Source of the DNA: an uncultured Bacteroides sp. | GTDB taxonomy: Bacteria; Bacteroidota; Bacteroidia; Bacteroidales; Bacteroidaceae | DNA: 14,659 nucleotides | Assembly (NCBI GenBank): GCA_900755095.1 | Contig: CAAEFE010000043.1 | Span: forward strand, 1 to 14,659 | Direction of reading: 5' to 3' | Shown: piece by piece, positions 8,429 to 14,659 of the stretch | How the letters are laid out: every line of letters starts with the position of its first letter | Position numbering within the stretch: position 1 is the stretch's first letter | Notes under the pieces: model-generated | Told to the model about the DNA's origin: nothing | Database searches by the model: none | What the model saw: only the letters and a program-made list of their open reading frames with translations | Program-made: the position numbers and the translations under genes

Positions 8429-9172
8429 TTAGATTTTAAATTTCGGGTCTTTGCGGTAAGCCTTGCTATTGAACTTATACAAGGCAGCACCACGTTTCGA
8501 ACCCAGTTTATCAATTTTATCAGTCTTTTCTATATAATCCATTTCAGCTACTCTTTTACGGAAATTCCGTTTATCCATTGTTTCACCGTAAATGGCTTCA
8601 TATAAACTTTGTAATTGGGATAATGTAAATAGCTTCGGCAATAGATTGAAACCGATGGGCTCTACAGATGCTTTCTGTTTCATCAGTTCCCGTGCTTTTT
8701 CTACCATTTCAGGATGGTCGAAGATAAGCGGGGGAAGTTCATTTATATTCACCCAGTAAGCATTGTGTTTCTGAACCTGTTTCCGGTCATACTCATTGAT
8801 GTTAATCAATGCATAATAAGCCACGGAGATAACCCGTTCACCCGGATCGCGATCGATAGCTCCAAAAGCTCCCACCTGTTCCATGTAAACGTTTTCTAGT
8901 CCGGTAAGCTCATGCAATACACGTTTAGCGGCATCATCCACACTTTCATTGTTTTGTACAAATCCTCCCATCAGTGACCATTCACCCATTGCCGGCTCGA
9001 AGTTTCTCTTTAACAATAACAGGCTGATTTCCCCTTCGTAGAAACCGAAAATGATACAGTCTATGCCGACATAGAAGGCCGGATTCGAGCTATAATAAAC
9101 CTTTTCCCGCCCCTTTTCCAAAGAGGGGGAATTAGAGGTTATCATTGGCTCTTGTGAATTATCTTTATCCAT
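8429..9172 (-). CDS. araR: AraR, Nudix-domain winged-helix repressor of arabinose genes (NrtR-like family)
   Basis: A 247-residue regulator. Residues about 26-160 form a Nudix domain ([32 protein letters not shown]) and about 165-247 a winged helix-turn-helix with the family signature [21 protein letters not shown] and KRNFRKRV. The Nudix box is degenerate: where the consensus reads REUxEE the protein has RVLHEL (84-89), so hydrolase activity is unlikely and the fold should serve as a sugar sensor. The B. thetaiotaomicron protein of this type is known to bind arabinose promoters and to be released by L-arabinose. The gene lies within the operon it should repress, 109 bp after araP and 5 bp before araD. 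The N-terminal 25 residues are low-similarity sequence overlapping a palindromic DNA repeat, with only Met1 and Met10 as alternative starts upstream of the domain. Confidence 0.94.
   Translation of the reverse strand: MDKDNSQEPMITSNSPSLEKGREKVYYSSNPAFYVGIDCIIFGFYEGEISLLLLKRNFEPAMGEWSLMGGFVQNNESVDDAAKRVLHELTGLENVYMEQVGAFGAIDRDPGERVISVAYYALININEYDRKQVQKHNAYWVNINELPPLIFDHPEMVEKARELMKQKASVEPIGFNLLPKLFTLSQLQSLYEAIYGETMDKRNFRKRVAEMDYIEKTDKIDKLGSKRGAALYKFNSKAYRKDPKFKI
9111..9130. repeat. Short palindromic repeat inside the 5' end of araR
   Basis: CCCCTTTTCCAAAGAGGGG (9110-9128, followed by another G) forms an 8-bp stem with a 3-nt loop, allowing one G-T pair. It resembles the palindrome upstream of the GH127 gene (4344-4380): C-rich arm, CCAAA core, AGAGG-rich arm. 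Here it lies in codons of the AraR N-terminus (about residues 15-21), before the Nudix domain begins. Confidence 0.55.
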
Positions 9173-9230
9173 TTAGATTGTGATTTTAGTTATAATAAAA
9201 CAGTCTTTCCGTAGATAAGGCTATTTTCAG

Positions 9231-9275
9231 GCTTCTCTTTTAACCCTTCCCTAAGAGGAGGGTTGAAAGAGAAGC
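9231..9275. repeat. Long hairpin in the araP-araR gap
   Basis: Arms 9231-9250 and 9257-9275 pair over about 18 positions with one bulge and one mismatch, around a 6-nt loop. It starts 6 bp after the araP stop codon. The minus-strand transcript has no U-run after the stem, so it looks more like an RNA-stabilising or processing hairpin than an intrinsic terminator. On the plus strand it is followed by TTATTTTT, but no plus-strand gene needs ending here. The rest of the 109-bp gap shows no clear promoter. Confidence 0.65.
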
Positions 9276-9281
9276 TTATTT

Positions 9282-10976
9282 TTACCAGAAATACCAGTAG
9301 AAAGCAGCAGTAATGGCCAGAATAATTACCGTATGAATAATATCCCAGTGATTCCAGCTTGCACGTGTAGCGGCTTTTTGTTCCTTAGTAGCCGTACCGA
9401 ATACTAGTCCCTGAATCTTTTCTGCAGTTGGAGCTTCTGTTGCCAGACTGACTACGATTACTACAATAATACAGAACAGGAACATCCATCCACAGAAGAA
9501 TAACCAGTTCATGTCATAGAACAAATATTTGAATGTAGAATCAGCTACTTCACCTGCGTTGCTATAATATACTTTTGCGCCGAGGCGGGTCAACCCGATT
9601 ACCATGCCGGAGATCAATCCCCACATACCACCCTGGGCGGAAGTACGTTTCCAGCAGATCCCCAGTAAGAAAGCGGCAGCGATACCTGGTGCCAATACAG
9701 ACTGAACATCCTGCAAGTAAGTATAAAGTACATCACCTACACTACGCATGATAGGAATCCAAAGAATACCTAAAACAACGATTACGATTGTTGCAATCTG
9801 ACCGATACCCACCAGCTTCTTTTCCGGAGTTTCCGGTTTGAAACGTTTGTAAAAGTCGATAGTAAACAACATGGCTGATGAGTTAAACAGAGATGCAAGG
9901 GAACTCATCAAAGCGGCAAGAATACCACATACTACCAAACCTTTCACGCCCGCAGGAAGTAATTTGGCTACTAATGTCGGGAAGGCGGCATCAGCATTTG
10001 CTGTTCCGTTAGCCAGCATCGGTAAGAAACCTTCACCACCGGCACCGATATATTTTTGATGTAATGCAAATGCAATCATACCAGGAATCAAGAAAAGGAA
10101 TACGGGTAGCAGTTTCAGATAAGCACCGAAAATAGTACCACGACGAGCTTCCATTTCATTTTTACCTGAAAGTACACGTTGTACGATGAACTGGTCGGTA
10201 CACCAGTACCAGAAACCGATAATAGCCGAACCGATCAAAGCACCCAACCAAGGGAAGTTTGCATCATCGTTGCTACGAATCAGGTTAGTCATTGTATCAC
10301 CGTAATCATTTACAGTAACAGCGCCGCAGACTCTCATCATTTCGTCCCATCCACCTAATTCTTTGAAACCGAGCACTAGAATTATTAATGATCCTAGCAG
10401 TAGGATAGGGGTTTGAAGAACAGAAGTGTAAAGAACTGATTTCATACCACCGAAGATAGTATAAAGCGCAGTTAACACTACCAGACCGATAGCTGCAATC
10501 CAGAAGAAATCAATTCCCCAAAGCTCTTTTATACCGAATACTTGTTGGAATACGAGGCCACCGGCATAAACAGTTACGGCTACTTTGGTCAATACATAAC
10601 TTACAAGAGAAATAACAGATAAAATAGTACGTGATTGAGGATTATAACGACGCTCCAGAAATTCCGGCATTGTATATACCATGCTTCGTGTATAGAAAGG
10701 AACGAATACCCATCCCAAAATCAAGATCATCCATCCCTGGATTTCCCAGTGTGCCATAGCCATACCACTGGATGCTCCGGCTCCTGCCAGTCCGATCAAA
10801 TGTTCCGAACCAATGTTTGATGCAAAGATAGAGGCACCGATTGCAAGCCATGTTGCGTCGCGTCCACCCAAAAAATAATCCGCCGAGTCATTTTGTTTTT
10901 GTCTGACTACCCAAACAATAATACCGATCAGAGCCAGAAAAAAGACTCCGATTACTAGCCAATCTAATGCTTCCAC
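9282..10976 (-). CDS. araP: Sodium/sugar symporter (SSS/SGLT family), probable L-arabinose importer
   Basis: A 564-residue inner-membrane protein with many hydrophobic segments, probably about 14 helices, the first at residues 5-24 and the last near the C-terminus. SGLT-type signatures are visible: the unwound first core helix SIFASNIGSEHLIGLAG (49-65), WYWCTDQFIVQRVLSGKN (256-273), and ALMSSLASLFNSSAMLFTID (355-374), which contains the paired serines and small residues typical of the sodium site in this family. The symporter would bring free L-arabinose from the periplasm into the cytoplasm with sodium. It lies 25 bp downstream of araM and upstream of araR in the same operon, and no ABC or MFS arabinose transporter is present in the window. 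The substrate is inferred from context; the family also carries glucose, galactose and other solutes. Confidence 0.92.
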   Translation of the reverse strand: MEALDWLVIGVFFLALIGIIVWVVRQKQNDSADYFLGGRDATWLAIGASIFASNIGSEHLIGLAGAGASSGMAMAHWEIQGWMILILGWVFVPFYTRSMVYTMPEFLERRYNPQSRTILSVISLVSYVLTKVAVTVYAGGLVFQQVFGIKELWGIDFFWIAAIGLVVLTALYTIFGGMKSVLYTSVLQTPILLLGSLIILVLGFKELGGWDEMMRVCGAVTVNDYGDTMTNLIRSNDDANFPWLGALIGSAIIGFWYWCTDQFIVQRVLSGKNEMEARRGTIFGAYLKLLPVFLFLIPGMIAFALHQKYIGAGGEGFLPMLANGTANADAAFPTLVAKLLPAGVKGLVVCGILAALMSSLASLFNSSAMLFTIDFYKRFKPETPEKKLVGIGQIATIVIVVLGILWIPIMRSVGDVLYTYLQDVQSVLAPGIAAAFLLGICWKRTSAQGGMWGLISGMVIGLTRLGAKVYYSNAGEVADSTFKYLFYDMNWLFFCGWMFLFCIIVVIVVSLATEAPTAEKIQGLVFGTATKEQKAATRASWNHWDIIHTVIILAITAAFYWYFW

Positions 10977-11001
10977 AATAAATATGATTTATAAGTTAAT
11001 A

Positions 11002-12141
11002 TTATTTCTCTACAGAGAATTTGAAAATACATTCGCTATTATAAGTTTGTCCCGGTTCCAGTACAACAGAAGGCCAGTCTGCCTTGTTGGGGCTATCTGG
11101 ATAGTGTTGTGTTTCCAGGCAGACAGAAGCACGTTGGTTGTAAACGATACCTTTCTTTCCGGTTACGGTTCCATCAAGGAAGTTTCCTGTGTAAACCTGT
11201 ACACCCGGTTCGTTGGTATATACTTCCAGAGTGATGCCGCTTTCAGGTGAAGTTAGTTTGGCTGCTACTTGAGAAAGATCTCCCTTAGTGTTGAGCACCC
11301 AGTTGTGGTCATACCCTTTTCCGTTCTTCAGTTGAACGAAATCATAATTGTTGATCTCTTTACCTACCGCTTTCGGAGTGGTGAAGTCCATCGGAGTGTC
11401 TTTTACCGGAGCGATTTCGCCTGTAGTCATAAAAGTACTGTCTACCGGAGTATAATAGTCTGCGTTCACATACAGTATGTTGTCAGTTGAAGCTTTTGAC
11501 GGATCACCAGCCAGGTTGAAGTAAGAATGGTTGGTCATATTGATGATCGTCTTTTTATCGGTAGTTGCGCTATATTTAATGTCGATAGCGTTGTCTTCAG
11601 TTAGTTTATAGGTCACTTTAGCTGTTACATTTCCCGGGAAGTTTTCGTCTCCGTCCGGTGAGACAAGTGTCAGTTCCAACGTTGTCGGATCAATCAGATT
11701 AGCTTCATAAACTTTGTATTGCCAACCTTTCGGACCTCCATGCAGGCAGTGGCCGAAATTGTTTTGCGGCAGTTGGATGGTATCACCGTCCAATGCGAAA
11801 CGACCCTGATTGATACGGTTTGCATAGCGTCCGATAGAAGCACCAAAGTCGCTGGGTACATTAATATAGTCAGCAATGCTGTCAAAACCTAAAACTACAT
11901 CCTGCATCTTACCGTTCTTATCGGGTACCATGACAGACACGATACGTCCTCCGAAGTTAGTGATGCATACTTCCATACCTGCCTTGTTCTTTAAGGTATA
12001 AAGAGCTGTTTGGGCATTGTTCACTTCTGTTTGAAATTTTACCGGGTCGAGACCGGACAAGGTCAGCTCGGAAGCCGGCTTGTTATTGCACGCAGCCAGC
12101 ATCAGCGCGGCAAATCCTGCAAGTAGAAAATGTTTTTTCAT
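11002..12141 (-). CDS. araM: Aldose 1-epimerase (mutarotase), lipoprotein
   Basis: A 379-residue GalM-type mutarotase and first gene of the operon. The N-terminus is a lipoprotein signal: MKKH, a hydrophobic stretch, then lipobox LAAC with Cys18, so the protein should be lipid-anchored and face the periplasm, unlike cytoplasmic E. coli GalM. The family's active-site residues can be matched: His134 in GHCLHGG, His205 in NMTNHSYFNLAGD, Asp278 in GKGYDHNW and the base Glu343 in VCLETQHYPDSPN. It would interconvert alpha and beta anomers of the arabinose released by the retaining glycosidases before uptake by AraP, whose gene starts 25 bp downstream. Expression should be controlled by the operator-overlapped promoter immediately upstream. 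Family assignment is secure; preference for arabinose is inferred from location. Confidence 0.95.
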   Translation of the reverse strand: MKKHFLLAGFAALMLAACNNKPASELTLSGLDPVKFQTEVNNAQTALYTLKNKAGMEVCITNFGGRIVSVMVPDKNGKMQDVVLGFDSIADYINVPSDFGASIGRYANRINQGRFALDGDTIQLPQNNFGHCLHGGPKGWQYKVYEANLIDPTTLELTLVSPDGDENFPGNVTAKVTYKLTEDNAIDIKYSATTDKKTIINMTNHSYFNLAGDPSKASTDNILYVNADYYTPVDSTFMTTGEIAPVKDTPMDFTTPKAVGKEINNYDFVQLKNGKGYDHNWVLNTKGDLSQVAAKLTSPESGITLEVYTNEPGVQVYTGNFLDGTVTGKKGIVYNQRASVCLETQHYPDSPNKADWPSVVLEPGQTYNSECIFKFSVEK

Positions 12142-12183
12142 GGTTTTATTTTTAATGTAAATGAGATGCTTATCTTATTTTGG

Positions 12184-12198
12184 GTGTAAAAGTAACAC
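12184..12198. promoter_or_regulatory. Candidate AraR operator O1 (imperfect palindrome on the araM -7 box)
   Basis: GTGTAAAAGTAACAC is a 15-bp palindrome with one mismatched pair, the same length and outer GTGT/ACAC ends as the perfect site at 12208-12222. It covers the predicted -7 box of the araM promoter completely. Binding by AraR is inferred. Confidence 0.5.
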
Positions 12199-12217
12199 TT
12201 TCGTTTGGTGTATCAAA
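12187..12217 (-). promoter_or_regulatory. Predicted promoter of the araM-led arabinose operon
   Basis: On the minus strand TTTG (12217-12214) and TACTTTTA (12194-12187) are separated by exactly 19 bp, fitting the Bacteroides -33 TTTG / -7 TAnnTTTG pattern with one mismatch in the last base. Transcription would start near 12180, about 40 nt before the araM ATG. The -33 box lies in the centre of one palindrome and the -7 box inside another, as expected for repression by occlusion. Confidence 0.65.
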
Positions 12218-12222
12218 TACAC
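12208..12222. promoter_or_regulatory. Candidate AraR operator O2 (perfect palindrome on the araM -33 box)
   Basis: GTGTATCAAATACAC is a perfect 6-bp inverted repeat with a 3-bp spacer. The minus-strand -33 TTTG is in its middle. It is the best palindrome in the divergent region and no equal was found in the other intergenic gaps. Its assignment to AraR rests on position and on AraR being the only regulator encoded here. Confidence 0.65.
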
Positions 12223-12246
12223 TCTTATATGTTGTGCAGCATAAAT

Positions 12247-12273
12247 GGTGTATTTTATGATTTTCCATACACC
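12247..12273. promoter_or_regulatory. Candidate third operator with widely spaced half-sites
   Basis: GGTGTAT (12247-12253) and ATACACC (12267-12273) are a perfect 7-bp inverted pair separated by 13 bp. The half-sites are the same as those of the 12208-12222 palindrome (GTGTAT/ATACAC), and the two GTGTAT copies are 40 bp apart. It lies upstream of the araM promoter and about 200 bp upstream of the GH51 promoter, so it could be an auxiliary site. Confidence 0.45.
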
Positions 12274-12440
12274 TTATTATATATAAATGTACGCTTTCCA
12301 TCCGTTTGTTTTTCATATAATAGAGCGTGCAAATAGGTGCTTTTTAATCTGGTTTCGTATTATAAATATCAGATGCGGATGGAAAATTGTGCAAATGAAT
12401 GGAATTTGATCCTTTTTGACCGATAAACACCTATTAATGA

Positions 12441-12482
12441 TAAATTTGGGTACGGAGAAAATAGAGAATCTGATTATCTTTG
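12441..12482 (+). promoter_or_regulatory. Candidate promoters of the divergent GH51 gene
   Basis: Two exact matches to the -7 consensus TAnnTTTG face right: TAAATTTG (12441-12448) and TATCTTTG (12475-12482). TTTG elements lie upstream of each but at longer than ideal spacing (12415-12418, 22 bp; and 12445-12448, 26 bp). The second would give a leader of roughly 28 nt before the ATG at 12517 and is identical to the transketolase -7 box. Which one is used cannot be decided from sequence. Confidence 0.45.
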
Positions 12483-12516
12483 CATTTTAACTATATATAA
12501 TTTTTTATTGAGAACC

Positions 12517-14499
12517 ATGAGAAGATACGCAAATTTATTGGCAGTATTAGCCTTGTCTACTAACCTTGCCCTTCATGCTCAAACCAATGAGTTGGTGATA
12601 CAGACGAAGAAGCTGGGTGCAGAAATCCAACCTACTATGTATGGACTCTTTTTTGAGGACATCAACTACGCTGCCGACGGCGGACTTTATGCCGAACTGG
12701 TGAAGAATCGTTCCTTTGAGTTTCCACAACACCTGATGGGATGGAAAACGTATGGAAAAGTGTCATTAATGAACGATGGTCCTTTTGAGCGTAATCCGCA
12801 TTATGTGCGCCTTTCCGACCCCGGACACGCACATAAGCATACCGGATTGGATAACGAAGGTTTCTTCGGCATCGGTGTCAAGAAGGGAGAGGAGTATCGT
12901 TTCTCTGTTTGGGCGCGTTTGCCGCAAGGAAGTACGAAAGAAACATTGAGAATCGAACTTGTAGATACCCAATCAATGGGCGAACGTCAGGCACTTGTTG
13001 CAGGGAATCTTACGATTGATTCTAAGGACTGGAAAAAATACCAGATGATCTTGAAGCCCGGCAGTACTCATCCGAAATCCGTACTCCGTATTTTCCTTAC
13101 CTCCAAAGGAACAGTAGATTTGGAGCACGTCTCCCTTTTTCCGGTTGATACCTGGAAAGGACATGAAAATGGGCTTCGTAAAGATTTAGCACAAGCATTG
13201 GCGGATATTCATCCCGGAGTCTTCCGCTTTCCCGGTGGTTGCATCGTAGAAGGTACCGACTTGGAAACTCGTTACGACTGGAAAAAATCAGTTGGCCCGG
13301 TAGAAAACCGTCCCTTAAATGAAAATCGTTGGCAGTATACTTTTACTCACCGATTCTTCCCTGATTATTATCAAAGCTATGGATTGGGATTCTACGAATA
13401 TTTCCTGCTGTCTGAAGAAATGGGTGCGGCACCTCTGCCGATTCTGAATTGCGGACTTTCCTGCCAATATCAGAATAATGATCCGAAAGCTCACGTAGCA
13501 GTTTGTGATTTGGATAACTATATTCAGGATGCACTCGACCTGATTGAGTTTGCTAATGGAGACGTGAATACTACGTGGGGAAAAGTACGTGCCGATATGG
13601 GACATCCTGCTCCGTTTAACCTGAAGTTTATCGGTATCGGTAACGAACAATGGGGGAAAGAATATCCCGAACGTCTCGAACCGTTTATCAAAGCCATTCG
13701 TAAAGCTCACCCGGAAATCAAAATAGTAGGTAGTTCCGGTCCGAATTCCGAAGGAAAAGATTTTGATTATCTGTGGCCTGAAATGAAACGCCTGAAAGTT
13801 GATTTGGTGGACGAACATTTCTATCGTCCTGAAAGCTGGTTTCTGGCTCAAGGCGCCCGCTATGACAACTACGACCGTAAAGGTCCGAAAGTATTTGCCG
13901 GTGAATATGCCTGCCATGGAAAAGGAAAGAAATGGAATCATTACCATGCTGCTTTGCTAGAGGCTGCTTTTATGACCGGATTGGAACGTAATGCTGACAT
14001 CGTTCACATGGCTACCTATGCTCCGCTTTTCGCTCATGTGGAAGGATGGCAATGGCGTCCTGATATGATTTGGTTCGATAACCTGAACTCTGTGCGTACC
14101 ACTAGCTATTATGTACAACAACTGTATGCGCAGAATAAAGGAACAAATGTTCTTCCCCTTACCATGAACAAGAAAAATGTAACGGGAGCCGAAGGACAGA
14201 ACGGACTCTTTGCCAGTGCTGTTTACGATAAGGGTAAGAATGAACTGATTGTAAAGGTTGCCAATACTTCCGCCACAATACAGCCAATTTCCTTGAATTT
14301 TGAAGGATTGAAGAAACAAGATGTATTGTCTAATGGCCGTTGTATCAAACTTCGTTCGCTCGATTTGGATAAGGATAATACACTTGAGCAACCTTTTGCC
14401 ATCGTTCCACAGGAAACTCCGGTATCTATTGAAGGCAACGTGTTTACTACCGAACTGGAACCCACTACGTTCGCGGTATATAAATTCACGAAGAAATAA
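12517..14499 (+). CDS. Secreted GH51 alpha-L-arabinofuranosidase (long form with CBM-like insert)
   Basis: A 660-residue protein counted from the ATG at 12517. An in-frame TTG at 12508 is less likely because the ATG gives a clean signal peptide (MRRYANLLAVLALSTNLALH, cut near HAQ). After a short strand region (MYGLFFEDINYAADGGLYAEL, split here at residues 41-61) comes a carbohydrate-binding-like beta-sandwich insert at about 70-210, then the GH51 barrel with FRFPGGCIVEG (236-246). The acid/base is Glu377 in FIGIGNEQWG and the nucleophile Glu463 in FAGEYACHGKG; a beta domain follows from about 560. It should remove terminal alpha-L-arabinofuranosyl residues in the periplasm. It is the only plus-strand gene and is divergent from araM, so the shared region may place it under AraR. 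The insert and its different catalytic context make it a distinct GH51 subgroup from the enzyme at 254-1798. Confidence 0.93.
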   Translation: MRRYANLLAVLALSTNLALHAQTNELVIQTKKLGAEIQPTMYGLFFEDINYAADGGLYAELVKNRSFEFPQHLMGWKTYGKVSLMNDGPFERNPHYVRLSDPGHAHKHTGLDNEGFFGIGVKKGEEYRFSVWARLPQGSTKETLRIELVDTQSMGERQALVAGNLTIDSKDWKKYQMILKPGSTHPKSVLRIFLTSKGTVDLEHVSLFPVDTWKGHENGLRKDLAQALADIHPGVFRFPGGCIVEGTDLETRYDWKKSVGPVENRPLNENRWQYTFTHRFFPDYYQSYGLGFYEYFLLSEEMGAAPLPILNCGLSCQYQNNDPKAHVAVCDLDNYIQDALDLIEFANGDVNTTWGKVRADMGHPAPFNLKFIGIGNEQWGKEYPERLEPFIKAIRKAHPEIKIVGSSGPNSEGKDFDYLWPEMKRLKVDLVDEHFYRPESWFLAQGARYDNYDRKGPKVFAGEYACHGKGKKWNHYHAALLEAAFMTGLERNADIVHMATYAPLFAHVEGWQWRPDMIWFDNLNSVRTTSYYVQQLYAQNKGTNVLPLTMNKKNVTGAEGQNGLFASAVYDKGKNELIVKVANTSATIQPISLNFEGLKKQDVLSNGRCIKLRSLDLDKDNTLEQPFAIVPQETPVSIEGNVFTTELEPTTFAVYKFTKK

Positions 14500-14561
14500 G
14501 TAGAACTAATTAAATGTTATTAGACCAATAGGTTTTAGATTTTTGTTAATTGTAAAAAGTA

Positions 14562-14598
14562 AGAGGTTGTGTCAAAACGTTGGCACAACCTCTTTTAT
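14562..14598. terminator. Strong terminator hairpin after the GH51 gene, probably bidirectional
   Basis: AAGAGGTTGTG (14562-14572 approximately) pairs perfectly with CACAACCTCTT around a loop of about 12 nt, and the plus strand continues TTTTATATTTT. It sits about 60 bp after the GH51 stop and would end that transcript; on the minus strand it would equally follow any gene entering from the right edge. The 14500-14561 stretch shows nothing else. Hairpins with this core are, to my recollection, common in Bacteroides and sometimes lie beside insertion sequences. Confidence 0.75.
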
Positions 14599-14612
14599 AT
14601 TTTACAGTTCTG

Positions 14613-14659
14613 CTATATTTTCTTTTGGCTATGCTGCTTTTTCCTCATGCATTTGGCAA
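14613..14659 (-). CDS. Possible C-terminal end of a minus-strand gene at the right edge
   Basis: One minus-strand frame is open from the window edge to a TAG at 14615-14613 and would encode a lysine- and histidine-rich tail, AKCMRKKQHSQKKI. It is followed by the terminator-like hairpin at 14562-14598, the right arrangement for a gene converging on the GH51 gene. Such basic tails occur at the ends of transposases, but fifteen codons are far too few to assign a family, and the frame could be open by chance. Confidence 0.3.
   Translation of the reverse strand, partial: AKCMRKKQHSQKKI

Larger units (their letters stand above)
12142..12516. other. Divergent regulatory region between araM and the second GH51 gene
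   Basis: This 375-bp AT-rich stretch has no credible ORF. From left to right it contains the araM promoter with overlapping palindromes (12184-12222), a split palindrome (12247-12273), a 10-bp inverted repeat with arms 12295-12304 and 12376-12385, two copies of GTGCAAAT (12327-12334 and 12389-12396), and one or two Bacteroides-type promoters facing right (12415-12482). It probably serves both the ara operon and the GH51 gene. Confidence 0.8.

Noticed and set aside
9231..9275. Rho-independent terminator after araP
   Set aside because: The stem is strong but is followed by CTGAAAATAG on the coding strand, with no T-run, and the operon clearly continues.
12508..12516. TTG start codon three codons upstream of the second GH51 gene's ATG
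   Set aside because: The ATG at 12517 gives a normal signal peptide and a suitable leader from the candidate promoter; nothing supports TTG use.
13315..13947. Long minus-strand open frame of 210 codons inside the second GH51 gene
   Set aside because: It lies wholly opposite a well-supported GH51 catalytic region and its product has no recognisable domain; it is a shadow frame.

Overview
The window looks like a chromosomal L-arabinose utilisation locus from a gut Bacteroides, probably close to B. thetaiotaomicron, B. ovatus or B. xylanisolvens. Four things point there: the gene order (an araM-araP-araR-araD-araA-araB cluster carrying a Nudix-type AraR regulator and a GH127 enzyme), promoter boxes of the Bacteroides form (TTTG / TAnnTTTG), the lack of Shine-Dalgarno sequences, and short dispersed palindromes typical of these genomes. 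The species is inferred.

Layout. All genes but one large ORF lie on the minus strand. Read in the direction of transcription (right to left) they are: aldose 1-epimerase lipoprotein (araM, 12141-11002), sodium/sugar symporter (araP, 10976-9282), Nudix/winged-helix repressor (araR, 9172-8429), L-ribulose-5-P 4-epimerase (araD, 8423-7740), L-arabinose isomerase (araA, 7698-6172), FGGY ribulokinase (araB, 6069-4474), secreted GH127 beta-L-arabinofuranosidase (4332-1930), secreted GH51 alpha-L-arabinofuranosidase (1798-254) and the first 37 codons of a transketolase (111-1, running off the left edge). A second, longer secreted GH51 enzyme with an N-terminal carbohydrate-binding-like insert (12517-14499) is transcribed divergently from araM. 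At the right edge lie a strong terminator hairpin and perhaps the last codons of a minus-strand gene.

How the genes work together. The three glycosidases carry Sec signal peptides and would release L-arabinose from short arabinan, arabinoxylan or plant glycoprotein fragments in the periplasm. The lipoprotein mutarotase would equilibrate the anomers and AraP would import the sugar with sodium. AraA, AraB and AraD would convert it to D-xylulose-5-phosphate, which transketolase takes into the pentose phosphate pathway. AraR should repress the set until arabinose binds. It is encoded inside the operon, so the loop would be autoregulatory. No SusC/SusD pair is present, so outer-membrane capture of the polysaccharide must be encoded elsewhere.

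Regulatory structure is the most interesting part. The 375-bp divergent region holds two same-size palindromes that sit exactly on the -33 and -7 boxes of the predicted araM promoter, plus a third split palindrome and further repeats. Inside the operon, hairpins separate araP/araR, araA/araB (a textbook intrinsic terminator), araB/GH127 and GH127/GH51. One palindromic repeat of the same general type appears to lie within the coding sequence of the AraR N-terminus. I see a well-known pathway with unexpected fine structure, not a wholly new system.
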